In this document: one piece after another, positions 1 to 11,625 of the stretch | Position numbering within the stretch: position 1 is the stretch's first letter | Layout: the number at the start of each line of letters is the position of its first letter | NCBI GenBank assembly: GCA_022559985.1 | Contig: JAFJTR010000046.1 | Span: 62,001 to 126,000, forward strand | Reading direction: 5' to 3' | DNA length: 64,000 nucleotides | Source: Parastagonospora avenae f. sp. tritici 18332-5 | Taxonomy: Eukaryota; Ascomycota; Dothideomycetes; Pleosporales; Phaeosphaeriaceae | Program-made: the position numbers and the translations under genes | The notes under the pieces: generated by a model | Told to the model about the DNA's origin: nothing | The model's input: only the letters and a program-made list of their open reading frames with translations | Databases searched by the model: none

Positions 1-904
1 AGCCAAAGCCAAAGGCACATCTTGCGTCAAACCCACTGCAGCGACGCGCAAATGGTCTGTCCGAGTCCATTGGGAGCCCACTGTCCAAATCCATGCGAGC
101 AAGCTCCATCGTCGAACCTGAAGTACCACTCGAGCCGATACGAACCAACGTCAGCAATGTGCAGGACGAAGATGATCATAGTGCTGATGAGAGTGCTGAG
201 GAATACACTGATGAGGTTTGTCGCAATACCATTAGCGCATAGTAATCACTAACAAAGAATAGCGGGCACGGAATGTCATCCACGGACGTCTAGTGCAAGG
301 ACATATCGTCGACGACACACACCCCTCTCCAGCCATCTCAGCCACTTCGCACACCACATGGCGGACCCGTCCTCCATCTGAAGGCGACGAAGATATACCT
401 CCGAACATGATGTCTTCGTTCATGTCTACGGCTTCGTCAACAAGGAACAAGGATACCGAGCACTCCCATGCGCTGGGCGGTACTTACGATGCGGCGGCAT
501 CATCAGAAGACGAGGAAGAGGATCTTATCAACCCGGAGCTTGAGACCATGGTCACCCTGGTTGGCAACGTCAAGAACCGGCCAGTCTTCATCGTCGACGA
601 CATGATGGACAAATCAGCGTCCTGGATTGCGGCTGCCGAGACAGTTGTCAAGCGGGGCGGCGCAACCAAAGTCTATTGCTTTGCTACTCATGGTCTTTTT
701 GGCGGTGACTGCCTCGAGGAGATGAACAATTGCGACCTCATCGAAAAGATTATAATCACCAATGCTTTCCCAATTCCTGAGTACAAGCAAGACCAGGCGC
801 GAGACAAGCTTGTCGTTATCAACGTTGACAATCTGTTGGCCGAGTCGATCAGGCGCAATCACCACGGTGAGAGCATGTCACAGCTGTTCATGCACTACGA
901 CTGA
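1..904 (+). CDS. Ribose-phosphate pyrophosphokinase (Prs1/Prs5-like subunit), 3' part
   Basis: Partial at the 5' end. The C-terminal half of a PRPP synthetase subunit, which transfers pyrophosphate from ATP to ribose 5-phosphate in the cytosol for nucleotide, histidine and tryptophan synthesis. Exons <1-215 and 263-904 join in phase 0. The intron has donor gtttgt, a CACTAAC branch site and acceptor AATAG. The second exon opens with a typical GRLVQGHIVDD segment and ends after a GESMSQLF tail. Exon 1 codes only a low-complexity Ser/Asp/Glu-rich stretch, which matches the long non-homologous insertion known in yeast Prs1 and Prs5. The PRPP-binding loop reads VDDMMDKSASW instead of the canonical Asp-Asp-x-x-x-Thr-x-Gly-Thr form, again as in the divergent Prs1/Prs5 type that acts in hetero-oligomers. 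The family is certain; the exact paralogue is not. Confidence 0.9.
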
Positions 905-3235
905 GCCGGAAATATCCATCAGGCAATTCGTCTTTTCTATATGACTTTGATGGCGTTTGGGTGCTACTACCTACTTCGGTGGGAACTTTGGCGTTTTGAG
1001 GCCCCCAGGCGCGTTTGATCGTGGGGCACAGCAGGAAAAGCTGGCACATTGGTAGTGCACAAATGACTTTATGATAACCCCAAGGATACCTTGAAAACAG
1101 TAAGCAGAAGCTCTAGTCCAGAGCCATCTATCTCAACAGACTACAACAGTTGAGACCAGTTTGTCATCTCCTTCGACTCGTCTCCCTCTCATTTCTCTAC
1201 TACTCCCTGCATACAGTCCATCGGCATCATGCCACCAACGATGCAGGCCTTTGAGCCTGCAGGAGTCCCGTTCTTCATACGGATCACTCTTAACGGAACG
1301 TTGGGAGAAGAACTTTAGTGAGGGCATCAACTGCTGACTTTCGCTTTATCGGAAGCTGGATGATAGTTTTCGCTCGTACATGCGTATTATGATCAATGAG
1401 TCCTGCTATCATCAGGCATGGTTCGGTTCGCAGGTGATCTGTAGAGGCGACGTACGTTTTAGTGCTTGCTCGTTGACAAGGTAAGGATTCAGTTGTGTTC
1501 GACTGCACTTTCAGATAATAGCGCTAGTATCGGAAATGAGTGCGCGCTGTCTCCGAATCATAGACACTATTTGAACACCACTCAGTTATGGCTGAACGAC
1601 CTCATGGCCTTTTCAGTACCCCAGGATATGCTACCGAGCTGCTGAGTTTATATATATATATATAGGGTCGTATTCAAGAGAACAGATGTTCAGGAGTGGT
1701 AGTTAAGTCTTGAGCAGAACGCACACGTACTGTCTTAGCACCTCCAGCAGCCTTTTCGAATTCGTGGAATTGATGTGCCTGCTCATATTGAGTGGACGGA
1801 CTTCGAGAGTCCGCGATACAAGCTGCGGTGCGAAAAAGCTCGCTGGCTTCGCACATTGTGCCACGCAGTCTTCTGTCATTGTCGGAATCGTTTTCTTTCA
1901 GATGGACATGGCGCTCTAGGGCACTGCGTTTGAGCTATCGGCCATTTTGGTATCCTTACTACTAAGACTTCCAGGACTGTTTCGTGGTAGCTTGGGCCTT
2001 TCTAGTGCTGAGATTTGCATCATGCGTGTCGAAGTACGAGCGTTAATAACCGATTAGATTCTTAAAAGATAGATTAGAACCGCTGACTTTCGTACCAAAA
2101 TGCGATTTCGAATTCGGAAAGTGTGCAACTAATGACATCGTTCATAGGTTGCCAAATAGGAACTGGGCCCGAGATCATGCCTGTGTACGATGATCAAGGC
2201 GATACGAGATGTGCTGAGGTTAGGAGATGGGAACGACTTGAGAGCTAGACATTTTTGAGATGATGTAGGGAAATCAAGTCTCATATGTTTGGTGCAGTAG
2301 GAAATGCCGAGGGAGCATTCGTAAGCATTGTGGCCTGCATAACTAGGTAGCAACTATGGTCTAAGTAATCCGAACACATACTAAACCATGATGATTTAAC
2401 TGCTATCTTCCTCCTCCTGAGAACCCCAAGATCTTCCGTCAGACCGCATATTTTCTTTTATGTATACTATTTCATATACAACTTCATTCAATTGGAAGGT
2501 GTACCCGTACTTCCACTCGCTCATCAACCACACCAAGAGGGTCTCTGCTTATGTGGAGACAGGCGTGCTGTCACAAACTGATGTAAAATGCATGGCATCT
2601 GAATTTCAAGACTATACATTGCCTTCCTATAGGTTCTAGACCTTTTACTTGGTCCCATTCAACATCCGCATATTCGCTGCGCAATGAATGCATTCTCCCC
2701 AGGGCCGCCAGCATATTGGGAGAGCTTTGGAGCAGATGAAAATGAGAAGCAACGCAAAAAGAAGTGGAACGCCTTGAGTGTGACAGGAACTACAAAACAT
2801 CGGAGACGCTCAACAGTGTATGCGTAACGAATGCATTTCGCGAGGGGCTTAGGAACCATGCATCGTAGGCACATCCGTCCATTATGAGGTTGGCAAATAA
2901 GACTCAGAAACTACTACTCACTGCCACTGCGTAATACGCACAATGCTCTGCTTTCGACACCTCGCTATTGGTATTTGACTCTCATCAGCATTGTACATAT
3001 TCACCATTCTCCAACATGCACATCCGCCTCCAAGTACGAATAGAGACCCAGAAGCGAAACTTCAATGTACCAAATATACATGCTTATATTGCGTGATGTC
3101 GTGATATCTGAGCTAAATCGACCTTAACGAAATACCCGATCAAGCATGTGCCCGACCCATACAGACACATACAATCCAGCAACGCTCGGCGCCAGAAAAG
3201 TGGTATTGCTCTGCTCCAGTAAACCCCCCATCTCT
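905..3235. other. Intergenic, no gene recognised
   Basis: 2.3 kb between two genes that converge on it. Only short unsupported reading frames occur. There is a small (TA)n tract near 1650-1665. I see no tRNA boxes, transposase-like frames or clear repeats. Confidence 0.6.
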
Positions 3236-5622
3236 TTACCTCTTCACATCCGCCTCGACCTTCCCTTCTCCCTCAGCATCGAAGAACAGACTATTCCTCT
3301 TCTGACCTTGCTCTTCGCCCAAGACCTTTTCCTTCTCCTTTCTGAACTCCTCTGCGCGCTTGAGATCGGGACTGAGGGGACCGGGACTGCTGCTCGGAGT
3401 CTTGTTACCCCATCCTTTGCGCTTCTCGGCTGCCCAGCTGCCCCAGGAGCTAAAGTATGCTCCGGCGGATTGCTTGGCGGCTTGGATATTTGCTTGAGCG
3501 TGGGTCAGGTCGGGGGGTTGTGGTTTCCCTGCTGGTGTGTCAGTCCTCTACGATATAGAGTGGTAGAAAATACACGTGACTGACATTTGCCCTGCGCATC
3601 CACAGGTCTTCCTTCTTTCTCCGCCTGAAGTCTTTGTTCTTCAGCCCTCTTCCTCTGCGCCTCACGCATCGCTTCCATCTCCGCCCACAGGCGATTGTAC
3701 GCACTGCTGAATTTCTGCTGCCCGACAGCGAGTTGTTGTCCGAGCGCTTCTCGGCTCTTTTCGAGGCGCTCGTTGAGATGCATTTCAGCTACCTGCCTAT
3801 TCGCCACGCGAGGATCAGCACACAGACACCAAGAGATACAGCTTGGAATGTGGAGTTGGATATGAGACTGGGAAAAGGGGTAAGTCATGGGCATGGGAGT
3901 GAAAAAGTAGATGATGGAACGTACTGTGCGAGTCGCCTTTGCACGTCCTCGATACTGAGACCACCAGAACACGGGTGCTTGGCATCGACGATATCGAAAA
4001 GATGCGAATCGGTGAACTTGTTCCAAATGCGGAAATTCTCCGTCTGCATCCAAGCATGAACCCAATCGTTCGAGAACTCGGAAGCTGGGTCGCCTTCCAC
4101 ATCGGTGATCATCGTTTCTTTGTGCGCGTTCTTCTCCATATAGAGCTTGTATTTGACAGAAGCAAGCATAGCCAGCAGGTACTCCTCAAATTGCATCCGA
4201 ATGAACTCCTCACTTCCGGCATAACCGTGATCCTTGGGCCGACTTGGGTTTGATTCATCCCAAGTGTCTTGCACTGTTTGGGTAAGGAAGTCTATCCATC
4301 TGCGGTCTGGTGTGGAAAGAATGGCTGCTTGTCGGAGAGAAGAGGAGGTGATGTTTACAGTATGATCGTCAAGGTTGACCAGAATGTCGCTGTAGCGGTC
4401 TTTCTGCTGAAGCAGGAGTGAGTTCGTAGAGCCGACGATGTATGATTTTGTGTCTTGATCAGCTAGCATATCGAGTTGCTGAAGTGGCGTATACGGTCCG
4501 AATAGCGAGCCCTTGCCAAATAAGGGTAGCGGTAGACCCATGTACGCCAGCACTGAGATGATTAGGGTTACGTACAATTATGCTTGAGGCAGTAGACTCA
4601 CAGGAAGCGCGTTCTGAGGTCTTCAAAGAGGTAGGCATAACGAGGTTCTCCTCGCAAGAATTGAATTTGGGGTCAGCGGAATCTTGTAGGTGGCGAATAA
4701 GGCCGGGTATCAGAGAAATGAGGGCAAATTGCATCATGCATAATCGCTCGCAGTGGGAACCGAAGAAAAGAACCTGACACTGTTAGCTCAGCTGTGGATA
4801 ACGATGTGGGGAGGTACCTTGGGCTGAAGTAGAGCGCATTTGAAGAGAACCAATGTCTGCCACTTGAACTCATGTATGAGTTCACGAAGCGACAAGCCTG
4901 GCTGGTCAACATCCCTTCAGTCTCTAGTTCTATCCACTACTCACCAAAATCTTGATCAGCTTGCCCTCCTTGGTTCCTGAGAAGCTGTGGCAGACTCTCC
5001 TGAAACCTTTGTAAGATCTCGATGTCCGTGAAGTCCTTCTGCGCAAACCAGGCTGCAGTGACGACACCTAATTGTGCCTTGATCGCACCGAAGCACTGCG
5101 GACGGTCGCTAATCACCACAACCGCCTTTTGTACCGTACTCCTAGTTACGTCGGCGGGCCGGTCGATCAATTGGCTAGCATCAAGTTGCCTCGTGCACGA
5201 TATGCCGAAGAGTGAGGTTGCGGGGTGGGTGTCGGTGGCTGCGCGGCGGAGCGTGAAGTAGGAGTAGTCCTCTATTGAACTATACAGCATGTCTTAGCCC
5301 TCGAGAACGCTTAGGGGATATCTTTGCAGAAGAACGTATAGACTGCAGGGCATACATACGCATGCGCACCGTCGCTCAAGGCCATGAAGGGCAGTAAACC
5401 CCAGTCATTCTCCGTAGCTGGATCGGTTCCTTCTTCCGCACCTAGCCAGAGCTCGACTTCGGGGCCTCTGGATATATCATCAGCTTCATTGCACACACAA
5501 CACATCCAACAGCCCCCAAAATGAGTCTCAGGCAGCGTGGGTCCCGCTCTTTCGCGATGATAGGGCGCTCACCTCGCATGATGGAAGTCTACGACACACA
5601 CAAGAGGATCGAGCGCGGCCAT
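3236..5622 (-). CDS. AVL9: Avl9-family DENN-like late secretory protein
   Basis: Avl9 proteins are DENN-related factors needed for exocytic transport from the Golgi. The start at 5622 gives a short first exon ending FHHAR that joins GPEVELW. Further family landmarks follow in order: DGAHA then SIEDYSYFTL, GISCTRQ, ADVTRSTVQKAV, SLRELIHEFKWQ, CERLCMMQF, SLIPGL, SLKTSER, LLAYMGLPL, FGPYTPLQQLD and SLLLQQKDRYSD. The tail is Lys/Glu-rich and coiled-coil-like. Deduced exons: 5622-5573, 5467-5360, 5279-4965, 4914-4818, 4773-4602, 4552-3925, 3796-3585 and 3531-3236, giving 625 residues with every phase consistent. The intron at 4964-4915 only fits with a GC donor; the nearest GT donor would leave a 30-nt, out-of-frame intron. 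The acceptor of the last intron could be 3 nt away. Confidence 0.9.
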
Positions 5623-6263
5623 GGTGAGTTGTCACGTTACGTCTTGTCGCAAGGAAACTGGAAGCACGGTATTAGGGAGCCATCAGCGAGGCTCGCGTCC
5701 TCGAGGTTGCGGGACGCGAACGGGTGTTGCTGTGACGAAAGTCCACGGTCTGTCCCTCAGCCTTACGAAGCTAGGCTGCATCTGGACAGGCGCCTCGGCA
5801 GCTCGGCAGTCGTCGATCGATTTGTATGGAATCCCATGAACTATGGGACCATCTCTCTGACGTGTCCAGAGCTTGTTGCACCTGGCTACGCGAAGCTACT
5901 TACACTTTTGTAGTAAGTCGTCCCTCGTGAAGCGTGCGTGAGAACCTGGTCATAACCAGCTGTGCTAAGTGCAACATTGAAACAACACAGATGCATTCAC
6001 ATGTTATCCCCATTTGATTGACTTTGCTACCTAAGTATGATATTCCCCCCGTAACAAGTTCGCAAGGATAACCCAAGACTCCAAGCCACCGCCCTGTCTA
6101 CCGGTTCATAACCGTATCTGTCCCTGAAGTGGGTTTCATTAAGAGAAAAGCTGAATGACCCGCCTATCCAGGCAGTTTGTAACACCAAGCCTACGCAATT
6201 TTGGCCTTTCGCTCCGAGAATGGGATTCGTGAATGCACAGCGATCGTTTCGATTTCGTCACTT
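5623..6263. other. Intergenic between HOG1 3' end and AVL9 5' end
   Basis: About 640 bp between two minus-strand genes, so it must hold the HOG1 3' UTR and the AVL9 promoter. The open frames here look like chance frames. I see no further gene. Confidence 0.6.
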
Positions 6264-7736
6264 TTAGCTGCCGCCGTTCTCGCCTTGCTCTTGTGCAGCA
6301 GCGTCCACATTGTGGTAATCGAGAATTTCAGAGTACCTGCACATGGTTAGCCAAACACTTCAACATTGAAGCAGCTGTGAACTTACATCATGATTTTCCA
6401 TGTGTCAACGGGCAGATCAGCATCGTTGAACGACCAATCGAACTTCTCTTCAGCGACTGGCTCATCGGTCGGATCGTGGTAAGGCGCAAGGTATGGGTGA
6501 GCGAGTGCTTGCTCCGCTCGTACACGCTTCTTAGGGTCAAAGACGAGCATGTTCTCTAGCAGATCGACAGCTACCAATCGTTAGTTGGTCTCCGAAAATA
6601 GCTCAAGATACAGAGCACGTACCGGCTGGCTCAGCATTCTTAAACTTGTTGGCCAAGGGTTGTCGCTCGCGCTTAGGTAGCGACTGAACGAAGCGGAGAG
6701 TCTGCAAATAGTCAGCAATGTTCAGCATCAGGATTCACCGAATTATTCTTACGTTCTCACTGCAGATAGTATGGATAACGTCATCCGGGGGAGTACCAAG
6801 CAACTCCGTGATGATGGAGAATTGGTTCACGTGGTCCTTTCCGGGGAAGAGTGGCTTGCCCTCGAGCATCTCAGCAAAAATGCAACCCGCGCTCCAAACA
6901 TCAACCTCCACGTCGTACTTCTGCCACGTGAGCATGATCTCCGGTGCTCGGTAGTATCGCGTGGAAACGTATCCGGTCATCTGAGGGTCCTGTATACGGG
7001 CGAGACCGAAGTCACAAATCTTAAGATCGCAGTTCTCGTTTACGAGAATGTTGCTGGGCTTCAAGTCACGGTGGACCACACCGGCGGAGTGGACGTATTT
7101 CAAACCACGCTTCGCAAGTCAGCAGCATCTCCATTGTTCAGCGGATTGGCACATACCAGGATTTGGTAAAGGAAGTATTGGATGAACTGCTTCTCCAGCG
7201 GTCTGGAGGTGAGCAAGCGGTGAAGATCAGTTCCGAGCAACTCAGTCACGAAGTAGCTACCCAGATTAGCGCAAAATACGGTATGGGGGAGGGAGCTCGG
7301 CGTACATGTCCTCCAACGGAGAGATGAAGATGTCGCTCAAGCTGATGATCTGCCCCACGTCAGAATTTGCCCTTGTTGTATGTTTTATCGGGAGTGCTAA
7401 CGTTCTCGTGTCTGAGATGCTTGAGGAGTTTCAGTTCGCGGTATGTGCGCTTTGAAAGGACGGGCGTGCTGAATGGCTTCATAATCTTCTTGATGGCCAC
7501 GGCCTGGCTGGTGAGCTGGTCCTTCGCCGAGCTGCGCGTGTATGAGTATGCAATCGCGCCACTGTGAAGGTCCTCAGACATACCAGACGAGTCCAAAGGC
7601 TCCCATGCCCACGGGCTGCAGGTCGGTGTACCTGGACAGAGTCAGTAATGCGCGCTCGCGAGATGTGGGGTATGCCGCACCTGCTCGTGATTTCGAAAGT
7701 CGTGCCGAAAATCTGGGCGCGCACGAATTCAGCCAT
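6264..7736 (-). CDS. HOG1: Hog1-type stress-activated MAP kinase
   Basis: Terminal kinase of the high-osmolarity/stress MAPK cascade; it moves from cytoplasm to nucleus on activation. The protein starts [15 protein letters not shown] and carries a Gly-rich loop (VGMGAFGLV), catalytic lysines (AVAIKK), [19 protein letters not shown] and the p38/Hog1 activation motif Thr-Gly-Tyr ([11 protein letters not shown]). It also has APEIML, the common-docking-type tail ([13 protein letters not shown]) and an end at NVDAAAQEQ. Nine exons are needed. Joins I can read include ITSR/YTDLQ, GLVC/SAKDQ, QIL/RGLKY, CSEN/TLRF and KIMM/YSEIL, all with GT-AG introns of about 45-110 nt. The product of roughly 355 residues matches the family length. 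Only the kinase-core exons form long uninterrupted frames. Confidence 0.96.
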
Positions 7737-10284
7737 GGTAGATTGTGTTCGTGATGGTTCTGCGACAGTTCGCGGATGGGGGTATCTGTGGAGGAGGGTT
7801 GGTGGTAGTGGAGGTGCAGTTGGAGAGGCGCAGGTCAACAGGTTTGCGCGGTGGGCAGGGCAGGCGGCGGATTGGAGCGGTGGGGAAGGCCGCTAAGAGA
7901 GGCGAGAACAGAGACAGTGCCGGGCAGATTTGACACTGGTTGGAGTCGACTGTCTACCGAGGGGCGCTGCGGGACTCTCGAGTACGGTACTGCACGGTGC
8001 CTGGCTTGGGTATGCTGCTCTACGTGGTGAGATACAAACACGCTCGGCAAGGAGTAACGAGGGGCCGAGCAAATGGGGAACACAAAGATAGGCGCAAGTG
8101 GGATCGAGGCTCTAGGGGACTGAAACGGCACTGCTGATCACTGCCGGGACAGGGAGACACGGTGATGATAGTATGAAAGCAATTTGAGGGCTGGAGGAGG
8201 GGCACGCGGAAACAGGACGGCGATGACGTATTGGTTCGCGATCTCAAATTTCCATCATTGCTGGCGGTCCGTGCAGACCGCTTTTTTCATGGTTGCAAGT
8301 TGGCATTGCATTATTATTACACTTTCAAGGCGCGGCGCCGGCCAGCCTGCTTGTTGGCGTTGCCGCCGTCGCGCGCACCCCTCGCACTCGTATCGAGACT
8401 TCACGCTGACAGCACTGCGACTATCTATGTTCGCGTGGCTAAGGCTGGTGCACCGTGCCTTCCGGCTGAATCATCTCCTCCAGCATCGTGCACCAACACT
8501 CGCTCCCCAATGATAGTGAGCAGTCGGAAGTCGGCCAGCGCGACGCTATGTTGCAGAACGAAGGAAAAGCCCGCCTTCTCTGCATCTCTGTGGGACCGCC
8601 AGTCGCCGCAGACGCTCGCAGCAGTTGTGACGGCGAGCTGGCGCAGAGTCAATGCCTCCAATCGGCGGCGTGCAGTCCGCTGGAGTAGCGATATTGCACA
8701 TGCCAGAGGCACAGCTACTTACGCTCTATCGAGGTACGGCTATCTCGTCGGGCGCAAGTCACATGATGCGACTCACAGCGTGTGCCGCGGTCGTGGCTGA
8801 GGTGCGAGTTTGAGACCGCCACACCACAAGGCATACCAGACCCCGAGTGTGTCCACGGATCGCTGAACAACGTGGCCGACAGCTGACAAGTCGGGGTGTG
8901 CAGCCATCTTGGAACACCTCATGACCTGTATCAAGGGACATGGTCGCGGCCCGTACGTTTCAAGGCTGATGCCGAGCGTTGCGGTAGGCAGAAAGTTAGT
9001 TCGAGATGCGCTTCCTTGTGAGAGGGGTTTGAGGGCCCATTGGGTTGCGACAGAGCAGCAGTAGATGTGCTAGCGTCGCACAAACCGAACATTGGGAAGG
9101 CTGTGGGCAGGCTGACTGCCTACCTATGGCAGCAGCCCCAGGGGCTGGGACAGGTGGAGCATGGCGAGGCTTTGGAGAACGTGTGGTTCTTAATATAGAC
9201 ACGAGATGCAGAAGTGGGTAGGGCCTGGCAAGTGTACGTTCAGTACAGGAGAGGATATGAGATGCGGAGAGTGCGAAGGACATGGCGGTACTTCTGGACA
9301 CTTGGCTTCGCGTCAGTGTATAATATATATCTGCACAGCCGCGATGGTGGTTGCATGGTGCATGTCGTCGAGGGCCCGCGGATAGCAACCCCGGAGTCAT
9401 CTCTCGGGACGGGTCATCTACAGCCACGGCTTCATGCCGCGCTCCTTGAGGGTCGATGCAATTCCGGCATCGTCTGGCTCCAGCTGTTTGTTATTTTGGC
9501 AGATAGAGATAGCCGTCGCCGCTACCAGCTGCCAGCTCGTGCTACCTGGTAGTGTCCGCGGCGTAGTGGTCGATGCGTGGGAGTTGGCCTTCGTACGGAT
9601 TGATGCGGGCTAGCGGGTAACAGCCAGCTTGATGATTGATCGCTCTTGCCCTCCAGTAGTGTCACATCTACGGGCGGCACTGTCAACGCACGACGGCAAA
9701 CGGCAGACGGCAATCCAGCAGGGCAGCACCAGCACCAGCGTCCTACTACTAGCTAGCTTGTCGCTCCCAGACGCGCATCTGCTTCAGGCGCTGCATTTGC
9801 ACGCCCGCTGTCGCATCGGCACGGACCACGCGCCGATCTGCCCCCGTCCTCTTACCGTGGTTGACGAGGAAGGCGCAAGGACCTGCGCGAGTGCACACTA
9901 CCACGCATCCACCCACTTGCACCCCAAGGCCTGTACACTCGTGCATTTACCGTCGCCGTCGCCCGTCGACCGTCTACGCCTCCATTGCGGCACCCACGAC
10001 GCTGGCGGCCCCCTCCTGCGCCCATCGACGCCGCGAACCCCTTTGACGGAGCTGTTTGGCGGATCGAGCCGACGGACGGAAGCGTCAACATTGCTCGACA
10101 AGGTCGCAGCATCGTCACGCGCAAACAACCTCGCTGGAACACTGTCTCGACCAACGCCCCGCGACCGACGAAGCAGGCTCACTCCCTTGCGACGCCCTGG
10201 GCCTAGTGCTCCATCACCCTCCCCGCCCGGCCTCTCCCTCCTCCATTCTCCCGCGGCCGCGAGCCGCAACGCACCACCGCCAGC
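7737..10284. promoter_or_regulatory. Divergent promoter region between HOG1 and the G-alpha gene
   Basis: A 2.5-kb stretch between oppositely oriented signalling genes. It must contain both promoters and 5' leaders. The last 600 bp before the G-alpha start are GC- and CCG-rich and open in several frames, as expected of a long leader. I could not assign individual sites and see no convincing gene here. Confidence 0.55.
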
Positions 10285-11625
10285 ATGGGCATCTGCATGA
10301 GCACCAGCAACGACGATGTCGAGCAGAAGAAGCGCAGCCAGGCCATTGACCGCAAGCTCGAGGAGGACTCGCGACGATTACGGCGGGAATGCAAGATCCT
10401 GCTGCTGGGTAAGCTGGCCGAGCTGGGCGCTGACGAGCGCGACCACACCACCCACGACCGAATGCTAACACCCCACAGGCTCCGGCGAGAGCGGCAAGTC
10501 GACCATTGTCAAGCAGATGAAGATCATCCACCAGAACGGCTACACCCAGGAAGAGCTCGCCATGTACCGCCTCACCATCTACAAGAACGTCATCGACTGC
10601 GCCAAAGCCCTCATCGGCGCAATGCGCCAATTCGAGATCCAGCCCGAGTCGCCGGGCAACGACGAGTTCTGCAACTACCTGGTCGACTACACCGTCGACC
10701 CCGACCCCGAGAAGCCCCTCGACATGCGGGTGGGACAAGCCATAACCGCCATGTGGCGCGACCCCTGCATACCAAAGGTCCTAGAGCACTCGAGCGAGTT
10801 CTACCTCATGGACTCGGCCCCATAGTGCGTTGTTGCCGCGTCGCATCCCACCCCCTTGCCATGCTGACCGTGATTGCAGTTTCTTCGACGAAGTAGAGCG
10901 GATATCAGACCCCAACTACATACCCATCGAGTCTGACGTCCTGCGAGCGCGTACTAAGACTACCGGTATCTACGAGACAAGATTTACAATGGGCCAGCTC
11001 AGCATTCAGTACGTGCCCATGTTCAAACGGACCTCAGGCGCGTCGGCTAATATGAAACAGCATGTTTGATGTCGGCGGCCAACGAAGCGAGCGTAAGAAA
11101 TGGATACACTGTTTCGAAAACGTCACATCTATCATCTTCTGCGTGGCATTGAGCGAGTACGACCAAGTGCTGTTAGAAGAGAGCTCACAAGTACGCGACC
11201 TACATGACTCGCTGGAACCTCTACTGACTCGCAGACACAGAACCGGATGATGGAGAGCCTCGTGCTATTCGACTCGGTTGTCAACAGCCGGTGGTTCATG
11301 AGAACCAGTATCATCTTGTTCCTGAACAAGGTCGATCTGTTCAAGGCGAAGCTAGCACGATCCCCACTGGGCAACTACTTCCCCGACTACTCTGGTGGCA
11401 ACGATGTGAACCGCGCCGCGAAGTACCTGCTGTGGAGATTTAACCAAGTGAATCGAGCACATCTCAACCTTTACCCTCAGTAAGATGCCTCTCCGAGTCG
11501 CCTTTCGAATCACTAACCTGCCTAGTCTTACACAAGCAACCGATACCTCCAACATTCGCCTCGTCTTCGCCGCCGTCAAAGAAACGATACTACAAAACGC
11601 CCTGAAGGACTCGGGAATTCTATAA
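10285..11625 (+). CDS. GPA3: Heterotrimeric G protein alpha subunit, fungal group III
   Basis: Membrane-bound GTPase that relays receptor signals, in group III mainly to adenylate cyclase. Exons 10285-10408, 10479-10824, 10880-11008, 11061-11190, 11241-11479 and 11526-11625 total 1068 nt and give 355 residues, the usual length. The N-terminus MGICMS offers Gly2 for myristoylation and Cys4 for palmitoylation. GTPase motifs are G1 GSGESGKST, switch I LRARTKTTG, switch II DVGGQRSERKKW, G4 NKVD and G5 TQATDT. The protein ends KDSGIL, without the Cys four from the end that marks group I (pertussis-toxin-type) subunits. This supports a group III assignment (GNA-3/GanB/MagA type). All introns are short with GT-AG ends. 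Confidence 0.95.

Noticed and set aside
8231..8800. A 189-codon plus-strand frame in the HOG1/G-alpha interval
   Set aside because: Low-information composition, no motif, and overlapping open frames on both strands caused by high GC.
9629..10300. A 223-codon plus-strand frame upstream of the G-alpha start
   Set aside because: It overlaps the true start in another frame and is rich in Pro/Arg/His/Thr, as expected of a C-rich leader.
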